The notes: generated by a model from the letters alone, not told the origin. A stretch of 64,000 nucleotides of DNA from Panorpa germanica (GCA_963678705.1 OY783214.1:15748001-15812000), one strand, 5' to 3'; counted from the stretch's first letter, positions 1 to 30,498 are shown. Made by a program: numbers and translations.

Positions 1-768
1 AATCCAACTCATACAGTTAAATCTTACGTTATATTTTATCAGTTTAAGAACCATTTGATATTCTTTTTGTTTATATACTTTCCCGCTAAACACAAAACGT
101 AAATGTTACAGTAAATAATGATAAATTTTATATTAAAAATTCTGTTTTCTATTTATTTTTAGTCAAGAAAATCCGTCTAGAAACACCCATTCCTAATGTC
201 TGTAAATCTCCAGAAAATTTAAATTCAAATCCAGGTTTTTGACCATTTTACAAGATGAAAATATTATTTGTTAAAAACATTACATCATAAATACATAAAT
301 TATTGAAAATTGTGTTTAGCGAGTTATATGTTATAGATTTTAATTATTTTTCGAAGTTAAATAAATTCTTGTCATATTTAATAGTTATTTCAAGTAAACG
401 AAAACTATATGATTATTTTTTTTCTGCTTTTTGCACACAACAATGAAAACAAATCTAACTGTTGAGGATAAAATAAATTCATCTAATTTTGTACATTTCA
501 CTATACTTTCTTAATTAATTATTATTATAATTATTATGCTTGATTATATTATGAGTGAGTGAAAAAAGCAACACACAAATATTATTATTTATACATACAT
601 CAAGATTAAAAATATTCTGTTTTGGAAGTCATGTATTCTGTGTAAACTTTACAATTATTCTCAATAAGTACCAGTGCAACAAATATATTCAATACGGAAT
701 TAGATGTATTACCAAGTGGATATTATATAAAAATTAGTTACATCCATGGTCCGGTGTATAGGTTGCAA
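1..768. other. AT-rich intergenic sequence, no gene seen
   Basis: Strongly AT-rich sequence with stops in all frames. The only open frame of note (555-737) has no codon bias or recognisable domain and I do not regard it as a gene. It lies far downstream of the ZSWIM8 stop codon, so part could be 3' UTR, but no poly(A) site can be assigned. Confidence 0.5.
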
Positions 769-1352
769 CCTTAGAGTATATATATATATATATATGGAGA
801 AAGAATGCTGGAACTAAAAGTGTGTCCAAAATTTGTGCGAGAGAGAAAGGTATATGTTCCTATTTGTTCTCTATGCGCATGCGTCGAAAGTGACAGTTGT
901 CAAGTCAGAGCTGTCTAGATATAATAATTATAAAATTATATTATATTGATGTAGAAAATGTAGATATGTATAAATATAAATAAACTATATATAAATATAA
1001 CTAAAAACGTGAGTTCTGTCCACTCCAAATATCAACTGTGTTGTCCGTTATCCGTACAGTGACATCTATGGCGTTCATGACTATATGTTTTCACTGAACG
1101 ATCACTGTTTTACCGACAGACGAGCTTTGTACCAACTAAAGAAATACAATTTCTTTACATTTTTAATATTTATTATATCTTAATAGAATATTAATATTTA
1201 TTATATCTAGACAACTGTCACTTTCGGCGCATGCGCACAGAGAATAAATAGGAACATATACCTTTCTCTCTACCCACACATTTTGGACACACTTTTAATC
1301 TATAGGAAATATAGGCTATACACATCCATATATATATATATATGCTCCAAGT
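769..1352. mobile_element. Non-autonomous DNA element with long terminal inverted repeats (copy 1)
   Basis: The left arm (about 769-925) and right arm (about 1200-1352) are inverted copies of each other. Both contain a (TA)n run, then TAAAAGTGTGTCCAAAAT, GAGAGAAAGGTATATGTTCC, a GCGCATGCG core and GACAGTTGTC. The centre (about 930-1200) is AT-rich without coding capacity. The same arms recur at 38520-39471, which shows this is a mobile family. No transposase is present, so it would be a MITE-like element mobilised in trans. The exact ends are blurred by the (TA)n tracts and I could not settle a target-site duplication. Confidence 0.7.
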
Positions 1353-4300
1353 TAAAAGGCCATGGTTACATCACAAAATTAGAAAATTGACGAAAAGATG
1401 GCAGCACTAGACAAGAAAACAGTTTTTTCGTAATATCAAACTTTAGCTTGTGAAGAATGGAATTAATATATTAGAGCTATCTCTATGTGAGACTCGGTAC
1501 TTTCATTGATGATGTTAGAATGAGAAAAATGATCCGTAAAATATGTACAATGGATCTTCATACATCTTTCTCTTTCTAACACGCGTTTGTATACATATAG
1601 CAATAAATTAACAAATGCATTTAATGCTAATTTAACATTCATATATAATAGACTATATTTCGGTTGTGTACTTTTTTTAATTTAAATTCTATCTCAGCTG
1701 ATATAAGATGTACAATGATTTCTTGAATTAATCCCAATATTAACCATTTTTATTGAATCTAAATCAGCTTTCTTTATTTAATTTGATAACCATTAGTTTC
1801 ATCTATTATATAAGTACGTTGAATATAAAAATGTCAAAGTTTTTAATCCTAAAGTGTATCTAAATGTAGTTGTGCCCCTTATAAATTATGCAAGGCAACA
1901 TTACTTACACATAAAGCTGATGCATTTGCTAAAGAAATACTATATCACTATTTACGAAATAAAGTTACATTTGAAAATACTATTTATTTACATCATGAAT
2001 ATATTGATTACACTGAACTCATGAAAATGTTCAAATTTGAAATATTCTTGCACAACCGAGTGAACGATCTCAATTTCAAATTATTTATATTATTTACGTG
2101 ATATTTAAAACTAGTAACATATTATTTTTGACTTAAATACTACATTAGCGGTATTCTAAAATTGAACACACTTATTCAAAGAGTTACAACAACAAAAATT
2201 ATTTAAATAATATAAATCATTCTGTGTTTTTTTTTACTTTTTCCTTATTTTAAATACATGTAATGTAAAACTTATATTTTTAAATGCTGTCCAAAAATGA
2301 TTTAATTTTTTATGATTTTTTATTTAAATGGACAATTTATTTAATAATTTAAGACGGAGGTTTATTTTTTATTTTTTGTTATGTTGTATTTATATATTTT
2401 AATTATATTTCATTTGATTTTAAGTACATTTTACAACTACATACATACAAACAAAAATACTTGACTTTTAAAATCCCTGATATTTTAATTTTTCCAATGG
2501 TATAATTACTATCTATTAATTTATACAAAATATATAAAAAATTTACCTAAAAGAATTTATCAAAAACACATACAATCCTCAATATTCTACACATACCATT
2601 TATATAGCATTCTATTATTAATTTTTTGACGTGTAAACACATGTCCTGATTTTAGTTAATTATTTATTATTCATTCAACATTAAGACAGAGTTGTGCAAT
2701 TTTTTGATATGCTTTTCACAGTTTGATTGAAAAATGGAAATATGTTTCAAATATTGCTTATTGTTAAATTGCCCCTAAATTGTTCGAAGAATTAGTTTAT
2801 CTTAAATTAAATATATTGATAAACTTTTCTATTCTTAAACTTTTCTTTCTCATATATCCCGTATTCATAATCTTATCATATGTGTCTTGTGATTACTAAA
2901 ATAACCACAGATTGAATCTTCGCCAACTGTAAATGTTTTTAGATTCAAAAATAAAAAAATTTTAACTGAAAACATGTAGTAAAAGTGCCTCTAAGCAGAA
3001 ACACATTTTCTCTATTTTCTATTCAGGATTTTGTTTATGTGTTTTTGATAAATTTTACTAAATATTTTTTATATTTTAACATAAACTAAACATAGGACAT
3101 ATATTGTCATCATATAGCTAAATTTACTGGGTAATTTAAAACATTTCTATATAATACGAGTTACTCTAACTAGCAAAGTCTTGTTATTCTAATGTTAAAC
3201 ATTAAGAATAATTTATACCTGGATTTTCTATTTCTACAAGTCTTTAAATCAGAGAGTGTTTGCTAAAACTTATCAACCTAAGAAATTTCATTGGGAACAC
3301 GACTGCATATTAAAATACAAGAACACTTATTATATATGACACCAAAAATAACAGTTCTACAAAAAAAAAATGTGTCCTTAATATTATGTCACCAATATGT
3401 TTCTGACTACTGTTAAACACTGAAAATTACTAAATTATGTTATTAATAATAGCTAATATATAAATATCAAAACTACATAGATTGTATCGAAATGTCGTGC
3501 ATCCGTATCACTGGTTGATTGCTTTTACTTTAACATAATTAACAATTTAAAGATTACACTCTCGATAATTTGCGTTATAATCTACATTACACTAATAAAG
3601 ATGGGCAGAATTTCGCTTATTGCTTAATTAAAATATTATCTCAATATAAAAATATTTTCATTTTTTACCTTACTTAAACTCATCTTTAATTAATTACTTC
3701 ATATTCATGATTATACTTATAATTTAAAAGTTTTGTGATATATATATATATATATCTATATTAATTTGATTTTAATAATTTATGTATATATATCCATATA
3801 TATATATACAAATACAACATGACAATCTTTCACATATATTTCTTTTCTTCAATTATATACATTTTAATATTTTTTATTTAATTTAATATTTACTTTTCTC
3901 ATTTTAGAACAGCATGGAATTTGATAATATTGTGACCACCATTATGTATTAACAAATGTTTATACAGAGCCCAGGAAACACGAAAGTAACATTTATGTTG
4001 CAAAGACATTTAGACATAAATATTACATACCTGTGTTTAGTGAGAATTGATTTAAAAACTTGATTAACTTACAATACTTATTGCATATCGATTTATTTAT
4101 AATATATACGTTTAAAAAATATTATAAGTATTGAGGTCAGACGTAGATCGGCAATTAGACATCAATGATGATGTACTAAATTGCTTGTTCGTAATAATAA
4201 TAAAAATATATACTTCTAAAACTTATAAAATAAAAAAAATTCATTAATAAAACAATTAATTAACATACTAATGTTTTTTCAGACCCTTTGATCTCTCATT

Positions 4301-5278
4301 TTATCATTTCTATATATTCCGTTGACTGCAAACATTATTGATCCAACTGTTGCATGAATTTTCAATAATTAACTAAGAATTAATAATTAATTCTAATAAC
4401 AAATTGAAACAACAAATGTTGCAACCAACCAGTCATGAAAATAAAAAAACTAAAATCATCTATAATTAAAGAAATATTCAAATTATTATGTGCTATTTCA
4501 CAAACTAGAATTATGAGACCGAAATTTGATTATCTTCTATCTACTTAAAATATGTATATAGTCTATGCGGATTTATATTTACTATATATAATCACACATG
4601 AGCACGCTGAATGATGTTAAATGTTAAACAACATGTGCAATTACCAGTCTAAAACATACAGTCCTTTACATTAAATTAAAAGTTCTTCAAATGGTATGAG
4701 TATAAACCCATATACAAAATTCTCAAGACTAATTCATCGCGAACGTGATTATTTTTATTATAAAATACTGAGATAGAAACACAATTCAAATATAAAAAAA
4801 GACAAAGTTTTGTCCGATATGTGTACTATCAAATTCTTCCCTGATTGGAACCAAATTCTACATTTACGTAGAATTTAAATTTTTTTTATATATATATTTA
4901 CTGTACAAAATTTCCGCTTTAATTATTCCACTTTTTCGTATGTGATGTTTAACAGGTATGGTGCCCATTTAATGGGATGTGTAAATCTAAGCTTATTTAA
5001 GACGATTTTCTAACTAACTACAATATTAAATGTTGCGAAATTACTCCCTATATGTATATGTTAAATTAATATTAATTATATTTTGTAATCATCGAAACAA
5101 TTCAACATAAATTTTATAATCATATTTATATATTCAATTTTCAATATCTTTTATTTTTCATTAAACATCTATTCCTGAACTAAATTATAGTTGAAGGCAG
5201 ATGCGGTAAAAATTTATCTGAGATTTAAAACAATACATGAAAATAATTTAATGTGAAATATTATGCTATGCGCTATAA
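1353..5278. other. AT-rich gene-poor spacer
   Basis: About 3.9 kb of AT-rich sequence with no open frame I would defend and no RNA gene recognised. There are (TA)n microsatellite runs around 3740-3810. It follows the 3' end of ZSWIM8, so the part nearest 5278 is probably ZSWIM8 3' UTR; the extent cannot be fixed from sequence alone. Confidence 0.5.
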
Positions 5279-5518
5279 TCAACTTTGTTCGTTTTGATCT
5301 GACGGTAAACGAGACATGTTATCATTTATTCGGGAATGTGTTGGATCTCTAGGTTGACCCAAAACTTGAACCAAGTGTGTGCCGGGCCTTACGGAGATGT
5401 CTACCAGTAAGTTACCTAGATTCACACTCATTTCTGGTATACTGGAGACCGATTCATTACTAGATGATGTTAAACAAACTGGGGAAACGCCCAAAGCGCC
5501 ACCTGATTCGCACCTTTG
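5279..5518 (-). other. In-frame open extension after the ZSWIM8 UGA stop (candidate readthrough peptide)
   Basis: Directly after the ZSWIM8 stop (5519-5521) the same frame stays open for 79 codons to the next stop at 5279-5281. The conceptual peptide is Ser/Val/Pro-rich and looks like protein (for example SSSNESVSSIPEMSVNLGN). The sequence is clearly less AT-rich than what follows, and the change comes at the second stop. The stop context is TGA CAA, and UGA-C is the leaky context in insects. Alternatives are a chance open frame in the 3' UTR or a selenocysteine UGA; I saw no splice option that removes the UGA and keeps the frame. Confidence 0.5.
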
Positions 5519-22050
<16,532 letters not shown>

Positions 22051-22999
22051 TCCTGGCTCGTCAGGGCCCGCGCCCTCGCCATTATTAGCCCCTGAGGCCG
22101 CCACTTTCACTCAGGCACCCTTACCTTATTTTAGCACCTGGGTGCCTGGGTCACTCGCGGTCACCCTTTATCTCACACTTTTGCTAGACGAGCTATTGAG
22201 CCCGCTAGCACTTAACTAATCGCAGGCAACACAGCATTGTGAAACATTTTTTATTTTCATACATTTAAAATAGACAATTCAGTTTATTATTTTCAAAACA
22301 CTCCCTTATCATTCACACAATAACCCATCAAAAACCAACACTTTGCATAACGACCTCCCTCGTCGACGACACAACAACAAATATGGCGAACACTCTGAGA
22401 ATACTGAGATCATTACCGATTCCAAACGAAACCACCCGAATCACGTAATACATATATTAATTTTTCTTTGAAGCTTAATTACAATAATATATTATCATTA
22501 TTTATGATTTTATTAAAAATTAGACTACACATTTGTTATTTTAATATACAATAAACAATTTATTATAATTGAAACATTTTGAACTCGCGCTGTATTTTAA
22601 ATGTAAATATTGTCATACTTTATAAGAAGAAGAATAGCTGTGAACAGAGGTCTGAACATTTACAAGCTGGTATACCTGACTGAGGGTATTTCTTTTTCAG
22701 TTATTATTTTATGAAACAGTTCTGTTTTATACTGGAGGTATTTATATTAAAGAAAATTATTATTATTAATCAGGTTTTGCTAAATATATTATATACGGTT
22801 CGTTTTACATTTATTATAAAACAATTTGATGTGATTATTTTTTTGTTTTATCTACAATCCATGCAGATGATATGTGATTGAAATTTGCTCATACAACATT
22901 TTAGACATGCAGTGTTATACGTGTAGTTTATAACCTTAAAATATTGATTTGTGCAGTGTTTGTTAACTAATTTTTTTTGAATTTTGTTTATAGTAAATA
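22051..22999. promoter_or_regulatory. Divergent ZSWIM8 / RpS14 upstream region
   Basis: The 949 bp between the ZSWIM8 ATG (minus) and the RpS14 ATG (plus). The ZSWIM8 side (22051-22440) is GC-richer and includes ATATGGCGAAC, a YY1/Pho-like core. An AG acceptor at 22992-22993, preceded by a T-rich tract, sits 6 bases before the RpS14 ATG, so RpS14 probably has a non-coding first exon upstream; I could not locate its donor or a clear TOP start site. Confidence 0.45.
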
Positions 23000-23825
<826 letters not shown>

Positions 23826-23871
23826 ATTATTTGCATACAAAATATTGTCTTTATATACTCTCATTGTGTTA

Positions 23872-23877
23872 AATAAA
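23872..23877 (+). terminator. Poly(A) signal of RpS14
   Basis: AATAAA 47 bases after the RpS14 stop codon, followed by a GT-rich/T-rich stretch (GTTATTGTTTTATTTG). The short spacing fits the short 3' UTRs of ribosomal protein genes. Confidence 0.7.
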
Positions 23878-24497
23878 ATAATTCAGTGAGACAAAGTTAT
23901 TGTTTTATTTGAGAATTGGTAATCTAGTTACTAGAAAGTCAATTAATAATTTATTTCCATTTATACCATATGTAAGAAATTAAAAATTCACAACTTATAG
24001 CTTTAAGGAGCGTCATGAGCCCCATGCACTACATAATAAGTTTAGGAAAGATATGGGGCGAAGCCCTGTTTTTGCAACAGCACAAATCAAATACTGTATC
24101 TGTTTATGCTACAATAAAACTTAAAAATAGATTTTCAAAAATATAGTATTATTTATATTAATCAAATTAAATAGAGAATGCAAATGTTTTATTTTAGATT
24201 TCGAATTCATATTCCAAAACAATTTTTTTTCTTTTTAACTTTATTTCAAGCAAAATCAATGTTACACGTGTTCCACATAAAATATATCAAATTTTAGCGT
24301 AAAAATAAATAGAAAAGCTTAGTTAGATTAGATAGGTACAAAAAGCAAGCAAATTAATTAATCCATAATTAATATAAAATAAAATTTAATATTATTTTCT
24401 AACACAAACAGCCGTATAATATATTCGTATTAATGGTATTAGAATAGCATTTTTTTTTATAATAAAAATGTAAAGAAAATCTAGTATAAGCTTAATA

Positions 24498-26526
24498 TTA
24501 ATTGGTTCCTTGGCATTTACCAAGTGAAATAAAGACACGAGTTTGCAATTCATGTGTCTGCAACTCAGGTTGGGTATTAACATAAGAATATTTTAAAGTA
24601 AACCCAACCAGAACGTCATCACCGATTTGCAAATTTTCATAAGGTTTCACTGGAATTTTTAGACCAACTTTGTTGCTTTTACGAAAAACGACCAACCTGT
24701 AGAAAAGAAGTAAGTTTATTTATAAATACAACACAGTTGCTACTACATCAAGAAATTATACAAAAGCATACTTCGGATCATCCTTGTTAACTTGAATCTC
24801 ATCACCATATTCTGCAGCATCGTCCCTATGCGGAATTGCAATGGAAAGCCCATTTTCTGGGAGTACCATCTCGGATGTTAATGTACACTGTAAAGGTCTA
24901 GGGTCCTCTGCAAATGTTACGCTTGCTTGTCGAGACAATGGAGTAATCGAACTCTGTAATAAAGTTAAATTGTAATTAATCATACTTCAACATTAATCAA
25001 TTAAATTAAATAAAGTATTTCTTCATTATTCTGCAACAATTACATCAGATTCTGCAGAGAGCGATTTCAGATCCGGTTTAGAGAAACCATCTTCAGCATC
25101 ATAGGTTAAAGGTAATATAGTAATTGCAGTTTCATGGGGTGTTGGATTTGATACTTTAATTATGAGCTCAGAGGATTGCCCGGCTCGTAGGGGTTCGCAA
25201 GTTACAAAGCGAACTTCTGGAACATGGTAGCTAAAATATGTAGGAATAAGATTTCAGCTATTTGTTATAAAACACTAAACATTTAGATTACTTTTAAAAC
25301 TTACTATGCAAATAAATGAATTTTAAACTTTATAGAGCCAGGATTATATTCTGGTTTAATGACATTATGTTCACATAGGCGACAGCGTAAAGATTGCTTG
25401 ATTGACAACATCTTGTGTTGCGGAAATAGTTTATTTACTGTAGTGGCTTGATTATCTGGCTGAACTAGCCGTTGCGCCAGAGTTGTAACTAAAACATAAA
25501 AAAATATTAGTAAGCACATCATTTAACTATTAAACATTTAGCCTTAATAGCTTAACCATTTAGTTTGTGTTTTGAAATGCATGTTTACCATTATTCAAAT
25601 TAAGTGGCTTAGTAAAGGTACTAGCTGGTAATTCATGAATATTTTCTTCAGCAAGAGCTGGAGGAACTGTTTTCGGAGAATTTTGAGACATGGAAGTGTT
25701 GCCTATGTCTGATAAACCAACTTGCTTTCGAATCATAGCTGCAGTAAGACCAGTTTTGTCCTAGATAACAATAAAAATGTTAACCTATTTTAAATTTCAA
25801 AGAAATTATATTTATATACATACTGTAAGAGAAGTGTATTTGCCACGCGCCGTAAATTTTTTCTTTTCTAGTTTTTCTTGCTTTTCTCTTATTGCAACTG
25901 CGTTAAAGTATTCCTGAAGGGCAGCCAGCCGGTTTGAATAAACGTTTTCCCTCTCAGGCCATGCTCCAGTTGCTAAATAAATTACAGTTATAAATATGTT
26001 TTATTTATGATCAAAAGTAACAATGTTCGCTTTACTAACCAACAGTTTGATCTGGTATCCCGACATCTCGAGATGTCCATCTGCAAGCTAGGCACGAAAA
26101 GTAATACATCTTCCTCGTAATTGGTTTCGTATCCTTTTCTTTAGGTTCATCTTTGGTTGAATTCGGTAAAGTTACAACTGTTGCTCTAGTGGACAGAGTA
26201 TGAAAACAGCAAGGGCAATCGAAACAGCTAGCACAACGATTCTTTCTCAAACGGGCTTCCGAGGAAGGGATGTTCTCCAGACAGTTTGCACAGTAGTGAG
26301 AATCAACCTAAAATATTATTTAAACAAATTAACAAATCACTTGTAATGAAACAGTTTTTCATCGTGAAACCACGTAGCTTACTGCAATATTACTTACCTC
26401 ATGACAGAGGCAAAATCCACATCGTATTTTTAAGCAATGCCTACAAAAATAAGTCTTAGTTATTGGCTTTAATATACCACAGGAGCAAGCATAATTAACT
26501 ATACTAGATTGCAAGAAATAAGACAT
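24498..26526 (-). CDS. DCTN4: Dynactin subunit 4 (p62)
   Basis: Eight coding exons with consistent phase: 26398-26526, 26040-26307, 25824-25972, 25589-25760, 25305-25488, 25044-25230, 24772-24953, 24498-24696; 489 residues (human about 460). The N-terminal 100 residues contain the cysteine-rich zinc-binding region ([52 protein letters not shown]), then [15 protein letters not shown], all typical of p62. The middle has a charged helix ([11 protein letters not shown]) and a second CRLCE pair. The C-terminal half is beta-rich. p62 belongs to the pointed-end complex of dynactin, the dynein activator for minus-end microtubule transport. It is divergent from ERCC1 with 435 bp between ATGs. A possible AATAAA for this gene is TTTATT on the plus strand at 24240-24245. 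Confidence 0.96.
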
Positions 26527-26961
26527 TTTATTTGAAATAGAGACACTTCAAATGTCAAATATATGGTTGGTTGTCAATATCCGTGTAGTGACCATCCCAT
26601 AACCTAAATTGACATAAATTAGTAAACGTCAAAGTCACAGCAGGTAAATCTCCTAGCGGTGTAACAGCATGTACCAAACTTCAAGATAGTATTGAATTGA
26701 AATGTCAATTAATTGTTTGATTATTTTAGCACTGTGTAAACAAATAGTTACTTTTAAATAGTTTTCTAATAGCTGTATGTATGTTGTTAATATTTTTACT
26801 TAACAAGTATATTTTGCTTTTGTTAATTTTATTATTTTTATTATATTATCAAAATTTGGATATTATACGAGAACTTTTAGATTAACCCTATTATTTTTAC
26901 ACTTATTTCATTCCTTCATTTAATTAGCTTTTAAACAATAGTCTGTAACCGTTACATCAAA
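26527..26961. promoter_or_regulatory. Shared upstream region of DCTN4 and ERCC1
   Basis: 435 bp separate the two divergent start codons, so both genes must take their promoters from this interval or within the genes. The DCTN4-proximal part is less AT-rich; the ERCC1 side is T-rich. No TATA box stands out with confidence. Confidence 0.5.
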
Positions 26962-28041
26962 ATGGAAGATTCATTTGATGATATTTTGGCCACATTTGAT
27001 GATCCTACAGCTCCTAAATTACAAAAAATAGAACAGCCCTCTAGTTCTACCATTCTCAAACCAAACAATGTCCCCAGCACATCAACACCAAAAACGAATG
27101 CAGTGAATAAGGCTCACTGTGTCCTTGTCAGCACAAAACAGGTATGGGAAGGTAATTAACAGGTGCTGGAAATATCACTACAATATTTATTCTGAATTTT
27201 GTATTTGTAGCGTGGAAATCCTCTGTTGAAATCTGTTACTAATGTACCGTGGGAATATGATGATATCGTACCAGATTATATTATGGGTCGTACTACATGT
27301 GCTTTATTTTTGTCACTTCGATATCATAATTTAAATCCTGATTATATACACGAGCGTCTAAAAACTTTAGGGAAATCATTTGAACTGCGTGTTCTTTTAG
27401 TTCTTGTGGATCTGAAGGTAAGATCAGTGCTTCTTTTTTTCAATGAGTTAAATTAATTACAGAGCACTGTAATATAATATAGATATTTTAGGATCCACAT
27501 AATGTTCTAAAATATTTAACTCGAATGTGTATCTTGGCGGATTTAACTTTGATGCTTGCATGGAATTCTGAAGAGGCTGGAAAGATAATTGAAACTTATA
27601 AGATGTTTGAAAGTAAACCTCCAGATCTTATTATGGAACGTGCAGAACAGTATCCTCATCAAAAGGTTATTTAATAATCATTACTTTAAATTTAAACATG
27701 ATTAAATTTTCGTTGTTTTAAATGAAATTGTAAATTTTCAGCTTGTAAGTGCTTTAACAAATGTAAAACCTGTAAATAAAACCGATGCAATGACCCTTCT
27801 CTCTACATTCGGAAGTTTGGCTAATATTATCAAAGCACCAGAGCATAAATTAGCACAATGTCCTGGATTTGGAGCTCGTAAAGCGACAAAACTACACAAA
27901 ACACTGCACGAACCTTTTCTGAAAAAAGTAGTCACTCATGCTAATAAAAGTAACGTCCAACCATCTACAAGCAAAGAATTTGATTATTTATTAAATGTTG
28001 AAGATAATATTGATGCTGTTCTAGATAAATATAATTATTAA
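26962..28041 (+). CDS. ERCC1: DNA excision repair protein ERCC1
   Basis: Four coding exons, all phase 0: 26962-27141, 27211-27417, 27492-27665, 27742-28041; 286 residues (human 297). After a poorly conserved Asp/Ser-rich N-terminus ([15 protein letters not shown]) comes the nuclease-like central domain, beginning [20 protein letters not shown] and containing [20 protein letters not shown]. In ERCC1 this domain lacks the XPF catalytic motif and binds XPA and DNA. The C-terminal tandem helix-hairpin-helix region (about residues 188-250, with [18 protein letters not shown] and [16 protein letters not shown]) is the XPF-binding domain. With XPF it makes the 5' incision in nucleotide excision repair and acts in crosslink repair. 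It is divergent from DCTN4 and tail-to-tail with lipase copy A. Confidence 0.97.
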
Positions 28042-28093
28042 ACTGTGTAACATGTTGTAGAAAATAGTAAACTAAATTAAACAAAATATATTT

Positions 28094-28099
28094 AATAAA
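28094..28099 (+). terminator. Poly(A) signal of ERCC1
   Basis: AATAAA about 53 bases after the ERCC1 stop, followed by a T-rich stretch. It is the first canonical signal downstream. Confidence 0.65.
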
Positions 28100-28273
28100 A
28101 CAAATCTGAAAATTTTATTATTTTGTACTCAATATCACTTCGGCTATTTTATTAATAATTACTAAAGTAGTTTTTACTTTGTCATTTAAATCATGAATTT
28201 GAAAGATTTTAAATAGACCTAGCTCATTTTTAATAAGAGGAACCTTCTTTCATCTCAAATAATGCAAATTTTG

Positions 28274-28343
28274 AACGCCTGATGAGCGTGCAACTATAAA
28301 TACACGAAAAGAAGTATATGTAGTTGCATATAAATCAGGCGTT
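28274..28343. repeat. Symmetric 70-bp inverted repeat (AACGCCTGAT family)
   Basis: AACGCCTGAT, 5 bases, TGCAACTA ... TAGTTGCA, 5 bases, ATCAGGCGTT: a nested inverted repeat with matching spacing on both sides. Related sequence occurs at 57963-58013 and 58279-58305 beside the satellite, in each case near a CCATCTAT or GATGGCAC motif. This marks a short dispersed hairpin element. Confidence 0.65.
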
Positions 28344-28588
28344 GTAGTTTATAAACTAGTAGCACCATCTATGAGACAATAAGTAGCTTAATTTGTTTTG
28401 TATATTGTTTAATAGATGGCACATTTTATGTATTAATTTCTGCTAATTACTTACTTTTAGTAAATTAATAATTAATTGATATAATAAGTAATTTACTAAG
28501 CTATTGATAAGTGAGTTAGCGACTCCACATCATCTTCTATCGCACATAATAAATGTTTTACAGAAAATAAATTCTGTGAAATGTTGTA

Positions 28589-30498
28589 TTAAACTAATAT
28601 CGATCTCTTAAAATCATTTGAGTGTTTACTATTTTCTGCAGTGTATATGTATGGATTTTCTTCTGTTGGACATTTGAAGATTGCATATTCCTTCGTATTC
28701 CAGTGCTCTGTTTTCTTTCCAACAGGTTCCATCATATTATTCCAGAGAGCATTAGCAACTTAAACAAGAATTAAATTATCTAAATATGAATTGTAATTTC
28801 TTTAGGTGTATAAGGTGTTGCATAAAATGCAGGGGAACAACATGGGGTTTGGAATTGTGTTTCTTAATACATATTTTAAATAAGTAGTTTAATATCACTG
28901 GCTACCTTTTGCAGGATCATCATCATACATACCTCTTGCGTGGCCCCTTTGACTGAGATGAAAACAATCTACAGCGCTCAATTTTAAATCTGACTTATTA
29001 TTAGATGTTTGTGGAAATACTTTTAATTTTATAAAGGGCTGGAAAACTACAGCAAATTCATCGGTATTTGCAAATTCCTCTCTCGCTGCTATTTCTTCAT
29101 CCATTTCTTGCCATTTATCCATAATTTTATCGAATCGTGATAATTCAGATTCAAATGTTTTGCCTACTATGCATGGACACTCAAATCTTTGAGAAAATTC
29201 GCACTGACTTGGTTTATTGTTTATATTTTTTATAATAAATACATCTGAAAATAATGAATGAAAATTTAATAATTTTTTTACTGAAGTTAGGCGCACACTA
29301 GAGACATGTTTTGATTTTACTGTGAGAAGTGGCAACTCTGTTTCTTAATGAAAATATCTTACTTGGGCCGGTAAGAAAATTAACTATTGTTCTTGGTAGA
29401 TTATCTCTCAATTGTCTTAAAGTTGACAGCATATCCTTTCGATGATTTTCTAATATAGCATCAGAATATTCATTGTCACATATATTGAGACAAAAATCAT
29501 TAGCACCAATCATTACAGTTATCAACTGAAGAGAAAAAATGTTACTTCATTTATAAGTTATATGTTAAATAAAATAATGTTTGCCAATAGTTTACAAACC
29601 TTCCAATCCTTTCTTAAATTAACCCTGCGATCGTTTTTTATTCTACTTATTAATTCTTTTACCATAAATGGTATGTCGTGTGACATCGCACCTGCTTCCG
29701 CCACATTGAATTGTGATGATTTTTGCCAACTTAATGAATCTCCTAGTGAATAACCAATTAAGTTGGGATTGTACTCTTTCAATATATTTGGTAAAGTTAA
29801 AAATTTCCGCCAATCTCCTTGTCCGCCAATGGACCAAGAAACTCCTCTATTTTCTACTCCTACCTATAAAGAAAATTTTTTAAGGTCAGGAAAATTTGAA
29901 ACCGACGAAGAGTTTGTGTTCCTTTAAATTGAACTTTTAATTGCTAATATCTTCTGTAATATTGTAAGAAATATAAAGTACAATTTTATAGATTTATTAA
30001 GAACAGAATTTACTACCTGCATTAAATTAATAGCAGTCGCACCATTACCAGCTGTAATTGAATCCCCAATTCCACCTATTACGTCAATATCTCCTGGTCG
30101 AAGCTGGTGTACAGATTTCGGTCGTTTCTTGCTTCTGTAGCCGAAAGTTTGACACGGAAACGGAACATCTTTTCCGATTTCTTCTTGAATTTTCTGTAAG
30201 AATAATTGCCACTATAACATCTTAATAATATGTCACGTCAATAAAATAGAAAAATTGAACTGTATCTAATTCCATGCAATTGTATCTACATAGATATTGT
30301 TACAATACTGACCTTTAATCTTCTAGCTTCTTTTAAATTTCCTTCGGTTGACGCAGCTATATTGGCAAATAAAACCCGCGTTGTTCTGAAAGACGATCGG
30401 AGGCTTAAGTCGTCTAAAGCTGACCGTTGTGTCTTCCCGTTGCCGATCAGTAAACACAGGCAATATAGATGAAGCATTACATGTAGAAATCTCTTCAT
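28589..30498 (-). CDS. Secreted GDSL lipase, phospholipase B1-like (copy A)
   Basis: Six coding exons: 30313-30498, 30017-30193, 29600-29863, 29363-29525, 28933-29244, 28589-28758; 423 residues. It starts with a signal peptide ([20 protein letters not shown]). The catalytic serine block is [13 protein letters not shown] (Ser107); the GxND block is MIGANDFC (Gly216-Asn218); the Asp-His block is [10 protein letters not shown] (Asp356, His359). These are the conserved blocks of the phospholipase B subgroup of SGNH hydrolases, which cleave fatty acids from phospholipids and other esters. There is no obvious C-terminal membrane segment, so it is probably secreted. A splice acceptor 6 bases before the ATG and a donor at 30656 indicate a non-coding first exon. 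It is a tandem duplicate of 33043-35242, with every coding exon of identical length. The exact substrate is not readable. Confidence 0.93.

Noticed and set aside
22051-22110. In-frame codons upstream of the ZSWIM8 ATG (20 codons beginning with GTG)
   Set aside because: They begin with GTG directly after an in-frame stop; the ATG at 22050 matches the family N-terminus.
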